A stretch of DNA of 64,000 bases from Treponema sp. (GCA_016286365.1 JAEESN010000004.1:62001-126000); one strand, 5' to 3'. Positions 33,354 to 42,499 are shown, numbered from the stretch's first letter. Made by a program: numbers and translations. Notes: generated by a model not told the origin, from the letters alone.

Positions 33354-34460
33354 TTATTGAATCGAACGGGCTACGCGGAAGCCGAGAGATCTTTGACGAT
33401 GGTACTTATAATCATAGTTCCGATAAGAAACTGAAAGATCGGAAGCATTGCTAGTGCTGTAGAAACCGCCGCGACAAACACGCACATGTTCATCGGAGGC
33501 ATAGTCATTGTTGCACCATTCATTTACGTTTCCAGTCATATCATAAATACCCAGTGCGTTTGGCTTTTTCTTTCCTACCTCGTGTGTTACAAAAGAACCT
33601 TCAACTTGAGAGTTAAAATAATTCCAGGAAACTTCACTTTCATTATTGCTACCGGAATACTTATAATCCCATCCGCCGGCTACTCCACCACGGGCAGCCA
33701 TTTCCCATTCTGCTTCTGTAGGTAAACGAAAGCCGTTTGCACTTAAGTCGCATATCACATAAGAATTAATTCTTTCTTCTTTATGAGGGGTATAATTCCA
33801 TTTTTCCGGGTCAGTTTGTCCGTTAACAGAATAGGCAGGTGTAAGCCCCATTATCATACTGAGCTTGTTGCAAAAATATACGACGTCATACCAGCTTACA
33901 TTTTCTACAGGGCGCTTTTCCTGAACTTCACCGTCTTCAGGGTTGTAACTGTGAATACTGGGATTTTCCCCCATGACAGCCATATACAAATCCTGGGTAA
34001 CCTCATATTTTCCAATCATATAGGCATTAATAGTCTGAAAGCCTTCCGTACCTGCAAAATTTTCCATATTCACTTTCTTACCGGCTGGAATTACAGTTAC
34101 CATTTCTTCATTCATTCTTTTTATAGCCTGTTCCTTTGTTATAACCCAGCCTGCATAAAAGACTTTTTTCTGAGTCTCGCCTTTTTTGATGGCAGTAACT
34201 TTATCTCCGCTTAAATCCGGTTTGGTATACCAACCGTTGAATATATAACCTGGTCGAGCCGGTGCGGCAAGAGTAAGACCATCTTCTGCAGTATAAGTAT
34301 CGGGATTCGCCTTATTTTGAACACCACCGTTTAAATGCCATTCAATTGCATATTCAACTTTTGCAGCAGCATCAATCAAGACCGGCTGCGAAAAAGCAGG
34401 CATCACAAAAAAAGACAGAATAACAAAAAAACTAAAAGATTTAAAAAAGTTCGCTTTCAT
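33354..34460 (-). CDS. Exported protein with an InlB-type repeat and a SUMF1/formylglycine-enzyme-like domain
   Basis: 368 residues. A signal peptide (cleavage after AFS) is followed by a Listeria-Bacteroides-type repeat (about 38-105, with RPGYIFNGWYTKPDLSG and FYAGW), then a SUMF1 domain (about 120-366). SUMF1 hallmarks are KYEVTQDLYMAVMG, PVENVSWYDVVYFCNKLS, FRLPTEAEWEMAARGG, GNVNEWC and the final RSLGFRVA. In true formylglycine-generating enzymes a Cys pair lies near the end. Here the CRGGFYST region has Cys329 but not the second active-site Cys, so a catalytic role is doubtful and a structural or binding role is more likely. Monocistronic, with a good terminator. Confidence 0.88.
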   Translation of the reverse strand: MKANFFKSFSFFVILSFFVMPAFSQPVLIDAAAKVEYAIEWHLNGGVQNKANPDTYTAEDGLTLAAPARPGYIFNGWYTKPDLSGDKVTAIKKGETQKKVFYAGWVITKEQAIKRMNEEMVTVIPAGKKVNMENFAGTEGFQTINAYMIGKYEVTQDLYMAVMGENPSIHSYNPEDGEVQEKRPVENVSWYDVVYFCNKLSMIMGLTPAYSVNGQTDPEKWNYTPHKEERINSYVICDLSANGFRLPTEAEWEMAARGGVAGGWDYKYSGSNNESEVSWNYFNSQVEGSFVTHEVGKKKPNALGIYDMTGNVNEWCNNDYASDEHVRVCRGGFYSTSNASDLSVSYRNYDYKYHRQRSLGFRVARSIQ

Positions 34461-34601
34461 AAAAACCTCGAAAAACTAAAATGTGGAAAACTACTTTCTG
34501 ATAATAAATTATTGTAGCATGAATTTGGGATTTGTTAAATGGAAAAAATAAGGAACTCTGCACTCTGAAAATAGATTACAGTCTTTAAAGCATCTGTTTT
34601 A

Positions 34602-36065
34602 TTACCCCGTAATCTCCCAGTGTCCGTTTTTATTTGCACCCACGCGTTTGATTTTTCCTTCGGTTTTGAGCTTCTGAAGGATGCGGGTTATGGTGGCACG
34701 AGAAAGGCCAAGACGTTCGGAAAGCATTTCTTTAGTCAAAGACGGTTCCTGAAGTAAAGAGATGTAAACAAGTTCTTTTGAATCAGGTTTATGTTTTTTA
34801 TAACCGGGCGCTTTTTCTTTAATATCTAATCCGCCATAAAGACCATCATCAGTTTTATAAAGCTTTCCTTCCTGTTTTTTCTGCAGAAGTATTTTTGCCT
34901 CTGTGATACGCTCTTCAAGTTTTTTTACAAGGGCCTCTTTTTTAGAAGGAGACAAACGGCGGAGCGGAGAAAGAAAATCTTTATACCATTTTGAAATATC
35001 TTTTAGCGAAGAAAAATCAATAAGATGAGCAATCTTTTCCATTGGAAGAAGTTTAAACTGAGCAGACTGAGTTTGTTCAAAAGGCTTGGCTTCTATTCTG
35101 AAAGATGAAGTCATATCCATCTCGAAATCAAGCTTATTCAAAAACATCGATTTACCAGAATCATAAACAGGAGCAACACCAAGCCATTCAAGAGAATCAG
35201 AATCACGAAGAAAACTGATATTAAAGGAATGGCGGTCAACATTTGCGATGATAAAATCAAGGAGAAAAATTTTCAGAAGATCCGTTTCTGCATTCGGGAT
35301 ACCAAGCTCGTTACAGCGGAGGATCAATTTTTCGTAATCATATTTAACACCATCTTTAAGCGGAATGTCTTCATAAATAGAAGCAAGCGGAACCATCTCG
35401 GTATTCTGATCAACGATATCGGGACAGAGAGAAAAATAATTTTCATCACGAATTTCGAGAGTATAAGGGATGTGAGTGATATTAAGACGCCGGCAGATTT
35501 CAGTTGCAAGAACTTCGTTTAAAGGCTCCTGCTGTTCAGTCCCTGTTCCCGCCTTTTCAAGATAATTTATACCGTTTTTTCGAATCCATCTTTTTGGAAG
35601 CTCCCCACCTGTCGTATTATCAGGAGAAAATGATGATGAGTTTTTGTTCAGAGCCTTAGACCCCGAAACAAGCCTTAGTCCTATAGCACTGTCATATTCA
35701 TTCGTAAAAAAGTTGATGTCTTCCCACCAGATTTTTCCAAACTGCGAAAGCGGACACACCCAGTATTGATCCGAAAGACTCAGATAAAAACTCTTTTTTG
35801 CAAGCTCCTCCCCCGAATGAATCTCGAGCTCTAAAAGCATCTCTTTAAAACTTTTGCGGGTGTATGGAATGATTCTGTTACTGAAAAAATCCTCCAGCTT
35901 CTGACAAAGCGCATATTCATTTTCCGAAGACGCCCTGCCATCCGTAAAAAGATGCGGCGGCATATGAGCCACATTAAACACCTTTTTTATGCCCGTTATA
36001 CGATTTGAGTCATCTTCTTCATACTGAAGAATTGGAATGTTCTTTTTATGAAGTATATATTCCAT
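34602..36065 (-). CDS. HipA-like kinase fused to a winged-helix DNA-binding domain
   Basis: 487 residues. The middle has HipA/protein-kinase-like motifs: a candidate ATP-binding Lys in NYLEKAG (Lys171), the catalytic loop ANVDRHSFNISFL (Asp277, Asn282) and the metal-binding VYDSG (Asp302). The last 60 residues form a MarR/ArsR-type winged helix (LGLSRATITRILQKL). HipA kinases normally pair with a separate HipB repressor, but no hipB gene is adjacent; here the DNA-binding part is fused. A perfect 10-bp inverted repeat overlaps its own promoter, which fits autorepression. HipA kinases phosphorylate translation factors or tRNA synthetases; the target is unknown. Confidence 0.75.
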   Translation of the reverse strand: MEYILHKKNIPILQYEEDDSNRITGIKKVFNVAHMPPHLFTDGRASSENEYALCQKLEDFFSNRIIPYTRKSFKEMLLELEIHSGEELAKKSFYLSLSDQYWVCPLSQFGKIWWEDINFFTNEYDSAIGLRLVSGSKALNKNSSSFSPDNTTGGELPKRWIRKNGINYLEKAGTGTEQQEPLNEVLATEICRRLNITHIPYTLEIRDENYFSLCPDIVDQNTEMVPLASIYEDIPLKDGVKYDYEKLILRCNELGIPNAETDLLKIFLLDFIIANVDRHSFNISFLRDSDSLEWLGVAPVYDSGKSMFLNKLDFEMDMTSSFRIEAKPFEQTQSAQFKLLPMEKIAHLIDFSSLKDISKWYKDFLSPLRRLSPSKKEALVKKLEERITEAKILLQKKQEGKLYKTDDGLYGGLDIKEKAPGYKKHKPDSKELVYISLLQEPSLTKEMLSERLGLSRATITRILQKLKTEGKIKRVGANKNGHWEITG

Positions 36066-36070
36066 GATTT

Positions 36071-36117
36071 TGAGCCTATATTTTAAATATTATAGGCTCA
36101 TTTTGAAGGATTATCAA
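36071..36117 (-). promoter_or_regulatory. HipA-like gene promoter with overlapping operator
   Basis: On the minus strand -35 TTGATA (36117-36112), 17-bp spacer, -10 TATAAT (36094-36089). The inverted repeat TGAGCCTATA (36071-36080) and TATAGGCTCA (36091-36100) is perfect, with a 10-bp centre. It covers the -10 box and transcription start and ends 5 nt before the ATG. The -35 box overlaps the stop codon of the upstream helicase gene. Confidence 0.75.
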
Positions 36118-38993
36118 GGAATTTTTGAGGTTATGGGCTCATATCCTTTTGGAATCTGCACTTTTGGAGCAGGATCAGGGGAAAGATTGTTGATACGATA
36201 ATAATCTTCATTCCATATATGAAAATCACAACCTTTTCCATTATCCAGATAATTTGTGCAACCTAAGAAAAACCTTCCGTCTTTTTGTTGCTTTGCAATC
36301 AAATATCCATCGCACTTTTCACACTTCTGGATAGAAAGTTTTCCGGCTTCGATTTTGTTTGTCATAAAATCACAGACTTCGGGATCATTCATACAAATCC
36401 AGAGGTTCAAGCCGTATGCAGGTTTGATTTTTCTCTGCAAAGGATAGCCGCAGATAGGACAGGCTTTTTTATAGGTTGTACCATCCATAACATCTTCTTT
36501 CCATTCACCCTTGAGGACAACATTTTTGTAATCATGTTTAATCTCCAGAAGGAATTCAGAAGGATTACGCTCAGGTGCTATAAAATAAACTCTGTTTTTT
36601 GTACGGGTCATGGCAACATAAAAAAGACGACGTTCTTCTGCCGCTTCAATCGCATTATCAGTTTTTACGACATAATTTAATACAGGGTCATTTTCAATTT
36701 TTGAAGGAAATCCAAATATACCGTTTTTACCGTTTATTACGATTACATTATCATATCCAAGCCCTTTAGAAGCATGCGCTGTCATAAAGGTGATTTTTAA
36801 ATCGGGGTATGCAAGACATTTGATTTTTGTCTGTCCCCTCGTATATTCGAATAAACCAGACTGTTGTAAGTGGTCTCCTTCAAAATTATATCTTCCAAGA
36901 AGCAAAATTTCTTGTTTATTAATATCCTTATTTTCTTCTTTAGAAAACGCAACAATCTGTCCGATTGCAATCTCTACAGCTTTTGCCAAATTATATCTTA
37001 CGCCAGTTCTATAATCTGAATTTTTTTCTTTTTTAGTTGTATCATACGTATAAATAATAACCGGGTCTTTAATCGTCTTAGGAGATTTCAAAGTCTTCTT
37101 AATCTGTGTCTTATTTTTTTGAATAAAGTTTCCGGCAATATCTATTACTTCCTGAGAGTTACGATAAGTTTTTGTGATTTTAAGACATTCTGCATATCCC
37201 ATCATTTCCGAAAACTTTGTGAACAAGGTAATATCAGAACCACTGAATGCGTAAATAGACTGCCAGTCATCTCCAACAGCAATAATTTTAGCCGATGTCA
37301 CATCATGAAGAGCTCCGACTAAATCAAAACGCTGACGTGAAATATCCTGATATTCATCAACAATAATATATTTAAAATTTATCTGTTCACTGACTTCTTT
37401 CTTTTCCTTCAAAAGTCTTGCCGATTTATTAATCATATCTGCAAAGTCGATGGCATTATTTTCAGAAAGATAACGTTCATATTCAAGATAACATTCCTTA
37501 CAGATTCCAAGGAAAAGTTTTGTACGTACATTATCAGATTTTAAAATCCACTCATCAAACTGGCCAACAGTATAGCCATTTGTTTTGAAGTTTGAAATAA
37601 AGCGGTCAACAAGATTTAAAAGTTTTCGTACATATTGACTTCCATCTCTATTTTGAATCTTCTGGAATACTTCTTTATTATCGCGTGGTACTAAAACAAA
37701 GCCTGTATTTTCAAGCTGCTTTTTAAGATGTTCGAGTAAAGGTTTACCATCGTTGAATTCAGAGAAAGTATATAGCAAAGTTGTTCCATGCTTTTTATGT
37801 AAATCAACTTTATTGTGAACTGCTTCCTGGTATTTTTTTAATTCTGATTCTGAATATCGTGAATTCTTCCCTTCCTGTGTAATTCCAAAGTGTTCAATGT
37901 ACGCTTCTTTATCGCCCTGACGAATTAAGAAATCCGGAGTATAAGGCTTTTTTGCTCCATCAATATTGTATTTATAACGAGGCTCATATACGTAATCAAT
38001 ATTATTAAGATAAAGGAAATTCGCAATCTGAACTTCTTCCTGAGAACGAAGTACTTCATCCTGAATTGTGCGATGCTCTTTACTTCTGTTATTCATCAGG
38101 TCTACAGCAAATTTTACTTCCCCTACTTCACTTTTAAGGGTTGAATAATTTGAATTGGAAAGCTTTTCAAAAAGTTCTTCTTTATTTTTAACCTGGAGAG
38201 GCGGATCAAAATAAGTTGCAAAAAATGTGATTAAATCATCAACAACTTTTGGATTTTGTAACACAGTATCACGGAAATAATCTTCCAGGACAAAGTATAA
38301 CTTTTCGCTTTGAACAATATTTAATTTTTCTTCGCTATCTTTATTCAAGATTGCATTTCCGGTTGAATGGAAGGTCGCAATAGGGCAATCAATCTTTAAC
38401 TGTTTCTGGATTCTGTCTTTAAGTTCACCTACGGCTTTATTTGTGAAAGATACAACAAGAATATCCTGAGGATTTATGTGCTGCTTTTCTACAAGATATT
38501 TTACTTTGGCCGCAACAGTCGTAGTTTTACCTGCCCCGGCCCCGGCAATTACAAGACAATAATCTTCATCAGTCAGGACTACCTTACGCTGATCTTCATC
38601 AAGAAGAATATTCGGGTCACAATCTTTTAAAATCGAATCAAGATAATCTTTTTCACTTTCAAGTTTTCTGGAAACAAAATCTTTATTATGCTCTTCAACA
38701 AGATTTTTTACATCATCATATCTGTCTACAGCCGCAATAATCGCATCAGCTGGTATTTTATTTTTCTTACATAAATCGTTAAGTAAACCATCGGCCTTTA
38801 ACTGTTTGAAATAAGATATTGCGTCTTTACATTCTTCCTGTCGTTTAAGATATTCGCTTTTAGCAATATAAGAATCCGATTCCAGAAGCGTGTTCACATA
38901 AGAATCAAACTCATAAACAATCTTAATATTAGGATTTTCGCTGATAAAACTTTCGTTTTCTTTCGAATTGAAAAACTTATCAAGTAAAGACAT
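36114..38993 (-). CDS. UvrD/helicase IV-like superfamily 1 helicase with nuclease-like insertion and C-terminal zinc ribbons
   Basis: About 959 residues. Walker A AGAGAGKTTT lies near 150-159, motif II IIVDEYQD near 543-550, GDDWQSIYAFSG follows, then TAHASKGLGYDNVIV and the final VAMTRTKNRVYF. Between motifs Ia and II (about 313-410) is an inserted segment with an acidic residue, YTPDF and YIEHFGI. This looks like a PD-(D/E)xK-type nuclease with the last Lys replaced by His. The C-terminus carries two zinc ribbons (CPIC...C and CEKC...C) of the topoisomerase type. It could repair or process DNA, or act in phage defence. The next gene downstream, the HipA-like one, has its own promoter. Confidence 0.85.
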   Translation of the reverse strand: MSLLDKFFNSKENESFISENPNIKIVYEFDSYVNTLLESDSYIAKSEYLKRQEECKDAISYFKQLKADGLLNDLCKKNKIPADAIIAAVDRYDDVKNLVEEHNKDFVSRKLESEKDYLDSILKDCDPNILLDEDQRKVVLTDEDYCLVIAGAGAGKTTTVAAKVKYLVEKQHINPQDILVVSFTNKAVGELKDRIQKQLKIDCPIATFHSTGNAILNKDSEEKLNIVQSEKLYFVLEDYFRDTVLQNPKVVDDLITFFATYFDPPLQVKNKEELFEKLSNSNYSTLKSEVGEVKFAVDLMNNRSKEHRTIQDEVLRSQEEVQIANFLYLNNIDYVYEPRYKYNIDGAKKPYTPDFLIRQGDKEAYIEHFGITQEGKNSRYSESELKKYQEAVHNKVDLHKKHGTTLLYTFSEFNDGKPLLEHLKKQLENTGFVLVPRDNKEVFQKIQNRDGSQYVRKLLNLVDRFISNFKTNGYTVGQFDEWILKSDNVRTKLFLGICKECYLEYERYLSENNAIDFADMINKSARLLKEKKEVSEQINFKYIIVDEYQDISRQRFDLVGALHDVTSAKIIAVGDDWQSIYAFSGSDITLFTKFSEMMGYAECLKITKTYRNSQEVIDIAGNFIQKNKTQIKKTLKSPKTIKDPVIIYTYDTTKKEKNSDYRTGVRYNLAKAVEIAIGQIVAFSKEENKDINKQEILLLGRYNFEGDHLQQSGLFEYTRGQTKIKCLAYPDLKITFMTAHASKGLGYDNVIVINGKNGIFGFPSKIENDPVLNYVVKTDNAIEAAEERRLFYVAMTRTKNRVYFIAPERNPSEFLLEIKHDYKNVVLKGEWKEDVMDGTTYKKACPICGYPLQRKIKPAYGLNLWICMNDPEVCDFMTNKIEAGKLSIQKCEKCDGYLIAKQQKDGRFFLGCTNYLDNGKGCDFHIWNEDYYRINNLSPDPAPKVQIPKGYEPITSKIP

Positions 38994-39016
38994 AATACCT
39001 AAGCCTCTTTCACAAG

Positions 39017-39562
39017 TTAGAACACTTCATCCTGGGACTCTTCGACAGCGGATTTGTTGGTGAAGTCGTATTGGAGGACAAGACCGTATGTATCATAAAC
39101 TGAATAGGAATATCTTGTTTCATATAATAAAATACAGGATAAATCATCTTTTAATTCTTTCTCCCATTTTTCACAATAAAAACATGTACCTATGGAACTA
39201 TACTTTTTATCTTTCAATGAAATACCGACATCTACTTTCTCTGAAGAACCATAAGTTTTAGAAATGCTTACTCGAATTTCGGTATATGTATTATCGATAA
39301 CTGTTCTTGAACGATCTTCTTTACTTAATGCGATAATAGAATAAAGACCTTTTTCATTATCTACAAAAATCACATATTTTTCAAACAAAGGGTGTTTTTT
39401 TACAGGTTTTATATAATAAATATCATCTTTGTAAAACTCAGGTTCTTCTTCACATACCAGTTCAATATCTTCCAGCGTCATTCCCATCTTCAACCCAAAC
39501 GGTCCTGCAAAAATCGTAAAAGGAAGTAATGTAAATAAAAGGATAAGAAAAAGTTTTTTCAT
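39017..39562 (-). CDS. Exported protein of unknown function
   Basis: 181 residues with a signal peptide (cleavage at IFA-GP) and a mature start GPFGLKMGMTLEDIELVC. The GMTLEDI pattern recurs at the mature start of several small exported proteins of unknown role, which is a weak similarity from memory. The rest is a beta-rich domain with few cysteines. It has its own -10 box (TATAAT at 39587-39582) and an excellent AAGGAGG ribosome site. No functional link to the helicase, 23 nt downstream, is evident. Confidence 0.7.
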   Translation of the reverse strand: MKKLFLILLFTLLPFTIFAGPFGLKMGMTLEDIELVCEEEPEFYKDDIYYIKPVKKHPLFEKYVIFVDNEKGLYSIIALSKEDRSRTVIDNTYTEIRVSISKTYGSSEKVDVGISLKDKKYSSIGTCFYCEKWEKELKDDLSCILLYETRYSYSVYDTYGLVLQYDFTNKSAVEESQDEVF

Positions 39563-39608
39563 AGAAAATCCTCCTTAAAAAATTATAGCACGTTTTTACG
39601 AAAATACA

Positions 39609-40646
39609 TTATCTTCTTTTTTTATATGAATGATAATATCTCTTTCTATAACCATCGCTTGGTCTGTTTCTGTTATTTAATGAAGACTGATTTTCTAGAT
39701 ATCGAAATTGTCTTAACAGATAGTTATTATATTCTTGTTGTAATCCCTGTCTTAATCGTAAAGCTTGCATGACAACACAATTACCTAAATTAGAGGTAAA
39801 TGCATTATAGTTATTTCTAGCTACGCTTTTGAACATAACAACTTTATCATTTACAACAATATCTTTTCTTCGCCCATTCTCATGAACTACTAATGGGAGT
39901 TTATTTCCACAATGAACGCATCTTTCCCCTTTTTGATAAACACTATCTGCACAATGCAGACAATATTCTAAAGGAACAAATTTTAATAAATCCTGTTTTT
40001 GATCTGACAAAAGAGGACAGGCGATTGAATTATAATCTTGTATATCAAGTTTCAAGCCATATTGCAAAATTAATTCTTTCTTCTTCTCTACAAGATCATC
40101 ATCAGCATCATAAACCCAGCTGTAATTTTCTGGATTACATAATTCCTGTTCTAAGGTTTCTTTATCAATCATCTGATCTTTTAAATGGGAAATATCAATC
40201 TCTATAGCAGATGTCAACATTGATTTTATCTTTGCTTTCTTTTCATCATCAACGGCATGAGTAACATAAATTTCGACAATAAATTCTTTACCATCACAAA
40301 TTACAAGAATATCTGGAATAATGTTATCTAATCTCTGTTCAATTCGGACCTCATCTATTGGATATCTTTCAATAATTCCATTCTTCTTAAAAATCAATTC
40401 TTTATGTTCAAGAAAGAAATCTTTTGCCATATAATGTAATGCTGACTGATAGCCATGCTCACAATCAAAATCTTTACTCTTGTGAGCAAAATGATGTTCA
40501 TTAATCTTTCCATTATTTTTTGCAACTAAAGGCTGACAGCAACCAGGACACATACATTCACAGGCTAAACCATTTACAGCATCATCAATATAAACAACTT
40601 CTCCGTCTTTATTAATTCCACATGGGAGTTTAATATTATTATTCAT
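39609..40646 (-). CDS. CoiA-like protein with zinc-binding cysteines and a nuclease-like motif
   Basis: 345 residues. The N-terminus has a Cys/His cluster (CECMCPGCC at 29-37, then HHFAH at 51-55 and CEH) of the kind seen at the start of competence-protein CoiA-like families. This is followed by a PD-(D/E)xK-like core, IIPDILVICDGKEFIVEIYV (Asp112, Glu125), where the usual Lys is Tyr127. A four-cysteine zinc ribbon follows (Cys229, 232, 243, 246). Such proteins are predicted nucleases or DNA-processing factors. It is 12 nt downstream of the next gene to the right and probably shares its promoter. Confidence 0.72.
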   Translation of the reverse strand: MNNNIKLPCGINKDGEVVYIDDAVNGLACECMCPGCCQPLVAKNNGKINEHHFAHKSKDFDCEHGYQSALHYMAKDFFLEHKELIFKKNGIIERYPIDEVRIEQRLDNIIPDILVICDGKEFIVEIYVTHAVDDEKKAKIKSMLTSAIEIDISHLKDQMIDKETLEQELCNPENYSWVYDADDDLVEKKKELILQYGLKLDIQDYNSIACPLLSDQKQDLLKFVPLEYCLHCADSVYQKGERCVHCGNKLPLVVHENGRRKDIVVNDKVVMFKSVARNNYNAFTSNLGNCVVMQALRLRQGLQQEYNNYLLRQFRYLENQSSLNNRNRPSDGYRKRYYHSYKKRR

Positions 40647-40658
40647 TTTCGTTACCTC

Positions 40659-41300
40659 TTATCTGTTTCTATCAGCAATTTCAGACCATTCACCATATTC
40701 TTCACCATCGAAGGCACGTACCCAATAATATTTTGCCGGTTGCCTGTTTCCTCGGTAAGTGTACTTAATAGGCGAAAAAATCCCTTCAGCAAGAGGTTTA
40801 GCTGTTTTAATATTATTCTCGTCAGAATAATAAATCATGTATGATTCAGCATACTCTACTGAATCAAATGAAAATTCAACATTAATTCCAATACCAGGTT
40901 GTGGGATAATCCATGCGTAAAGATTCTGTGGAGCAGGAAGTAATATGATTTCATCCTCAATATGTTTTTTCGTATTATTTTTAGATCTTTCTTCATTTAC
41001 CAATGAATACTCGGATAGTCTAAGTAAAGCTTCATTAATACCATTTTCAATTTCACCTGCATTTAAAAGATCTTCCCATTTAGAAGCACCTGTCAACTTT
41101 GCAATGGTATGCTGAGCATTCATCAGGGAAAAAGTGAAATCTTTTTTTTGATGAGGAATGTTGAAAGTCTCAAAAATTTTTACTATATCGTAAGTCTCAG
41201 GTTTATATTCGAAAATTTGTTTTTCGTCATTATAAACCCGAGTTTTAAAATCTTTGAGAAGACGTTTTGCTTGTGATTTAAAATAATCAATATTAGACAT
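40659..41300 (-). CDS. Uncharacterised protein with a C-terminal fibronectin III-like domain
   Basis: 213 residues, soluble. The first 90 residues are helical and contain NAQHTIAKLTGASKWEDLL, a pattern also found in small helical domains of other uncharacterised proteins. The last 85 residues look like an FN3 beta-sandwich, with FSFDSVEYAESYMIYYSD and YYWVRAFDGEEYGEWSE. A TAAGGAGAAATATT ribosome site precedes the ATG. It is the first gene downstream of a strong promoter with a structured leader, and the CoiA-like gene follows. Confidence 0.7.
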   Translation of the reverse strand: MSNIDYFKSQAKRLLKDFKTRVYNDEKQIFEYKPETYDIVKIFETFNIPHQKKDFTFSLMNAQHTIAKLTGASKWEDLLNAGEIENGINEALLRLSEYSLVNEERSKNNTKKHIEDEIILLPAPQNLYAWIIPQPGIGINVEFSFDSVEYAESYMIYYSDENNIKTAKPLAEGIFSPIKYTYRGNRQPAKYYWVRAFDGEEYGEWSEIADRNR

Positions 41301-41478
41301 AATATTTCTCCTTATGAGTATCAGACATATTGTCCATCGTTTTCCCTATTAACTCTTAGCGACAACAATCTGACACCAAGAAAAAATATTTTATTGCACT
41401 GGATGGAATCTTCGTATAGGGCACCTAGCTTTCCAGTGAAGCTAAGATTATTCTATGTTGAGAGATAATTATTGTCAA
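41301..41478 (-). promoter_or_regulatory. Consensus promoter and structured, potentially pseudoknotted leader
   Basis: On the minus strand -35 TTGACA (41478-41473), 17-bp spacer, -10 TAGAAT (41455-41450). The predicted transcript starts near 41443 and has a leader of about 140 nt. It opens with hairpin TAGCTT (41444-41439)/AAGCTA (41431-41426). The hairpin's 7-nt loop CACTGGA (41438-41432) is exactly complementary to TCCAGTG at 41403-41397, so a pseudoknot can form. I do not recognise a known riboswitch class. Confidence 0.6.
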
Positions 41479-41503
41479 GGAAAAAATATAAGATTAAATG
41501 ATT

Positions 41504-41749
41504 TTATTCACTTATCATATCGTACAATTTTTCTTTGCCAGAGTCGATTTCGGTATCGATGGCTTTACATAAATAGTTATCGTCTTCCAGAAATAATGAC
41601 GAATCTGTCTGCATGAGTATACGATATGTTTCTGAACTCAAGATTTTTTTATATGCTTCTTCATGATTCAAATTCAAACGCTGCATAAGATGTTTTGTTA
41701 TATTGATTACGCAGAGTCCTTTTAAATGTTCAATTTTATCTTCACTCAT
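41504..41749 (-). CDS. Small DUF3791-like protein (module gene 3)
   Basis: 81 residues starting at the ATG at 41749; a TTG 12 nt upstream is less likely. The pattern HLMQRLNLNHEEAYKKILSS with later DSSLFLEDDNYL resembles small helical proteins encoded next to DUF3990 genes. It begins 2 nt after the stop of the DUF3990 gene, so it is certainly co-translated. A possible role is antitoxin or regulatory partner, which is inference. Confidence 0.65.
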   Translation of the reverse strand: MSEDKIEHLKGLCVINITKHLMQRLNLNHEEAYKKILSSETYRILMQTDSSLFLEDDNYLCKAIDTEIDSGKEKLYDMISE

Positions 41750-41751
41750 AA

Positions 41752-42303
41752 TCAATCCCAACTTATTTGTTTAATTTCTAAAATCAAACGGTCTGCCACT
41801 TCCTGTTTACCAACATAATACTGGATCCCAAGATTTTCTGGTTCAAGATATCCCAATAGTTTTGCTTTTGCTTCTTGGGAACCAACTTCTCCATAAAAGC
41901 CTCTCCAATATGAATTCAAACAAACCATTGTATCATCATCTGCTGTAGGACCTATTACTAAATCATAATCATGAGAAAAGTCTTTCTGCTCACGGCATTT
42001 AAGAATAAAATCAAGCCACTCTGTATCTGCTTGTTTGAAAATTTTAATATTCAAATCTTTTGAATAATCAACATCAATTTTTATTTCATATAATATTTCT
42101 TCAAATTGCCCCTTAGGAGCATTAGGTCGTCTTATAATTGATTCTTTATATTTTTTATGCATCATTCCAATTGCCTGACTCTTGGAAACAGCCATATAAA
42201 AACCACGTCCAAAATCTTTATTACTCCGACCTTTTGAGACATCAATTTTAAGAATTTTTTCTGCTGTACCGTGATAAAGAATACTATTAATATGCTGCGA
42301 CAT
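41752..42303 (-). CDS. DUF3990-family protein, possible ADP-ribosyltransferase-like toxin
   Basis: 183 residues. The start ILYHGTAEKI and the following DFGRGFYMAVSKSQA match the DUF3990 pattern, which, as I recall, belongs to the ADP-ribosyltransferase-fold group; His11 would sit at the NAD-binding position. A later DLVIGPTADDD is also typical. It overlaps the upstream small gene by 17 bp and is followed by another small gene 2 nt later. The sandwich of two small proteins around a candidate transferase looks like a toxin-antitoxin arrangement. The ART assignment needs a fold search. Confidence 0.7.
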   Translation of the reverse strand: MSQHINSILYHGTAEKILKIDVSKGRSNKDFGRGFYMAVSKSQAIGMMHKKYKESIIRRPNAPKGQFEEILYEIKIDVDYSKDLNIKIFKQADTEWLDFILKCREQKDFSHDYDLVIGPTADDDTMVCLNSYWRGFYGEVGSQEAKAKLLGYLEPENLGIQYYVGKQEVADRLILEIKQISWD

Positions 42304-42499
42304 ACTGATCAATTTCCTCTATCATTTCCTGAGCATTCATAGAATCAAAAATATCAGGACATTCTCCAACAAAATTTATAATATGATATTTTTTATCGAG
42401 GTCCAGAAATTGACTGGTTGAAAGAGAATGTGCTTTCTTATAATTTTCTGTAACGAGATACATGATATAAATTGTATTATTCAAACGCTTTTCACTCAT
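42287..42499 (-). CDS. Small DUF3791 protein (module gene 1)
   Basis: 70 residues. Features such as YIMYLVTENYKKAHSLSTSQ, DKKYHIINFVGECPDIFDS and the ending EEIDQYVAAY fit DUF3791, a small helical domain. An AAGGAGG ribosome site precedes the ATG. It is the first gene of the three-gene module, with a 13-bp palindrome (TTGTAATTTACAA) 45 bp upstream. Confidence 0.68.
   Translation of the reverse strand: MSEKRLNNTIYIMYLVTENYKKAHSLSTSQFLDLDKKYHIINFVGECPDIFDSMNAQEMIEEIDQYVAAY

Noticed and set aside
36131-36145. A second copy of the HipA operator inside the helicase gene (ATGGGCTCAT)
   Set aside because: Only a partial match to one arm and inside coding sequence.
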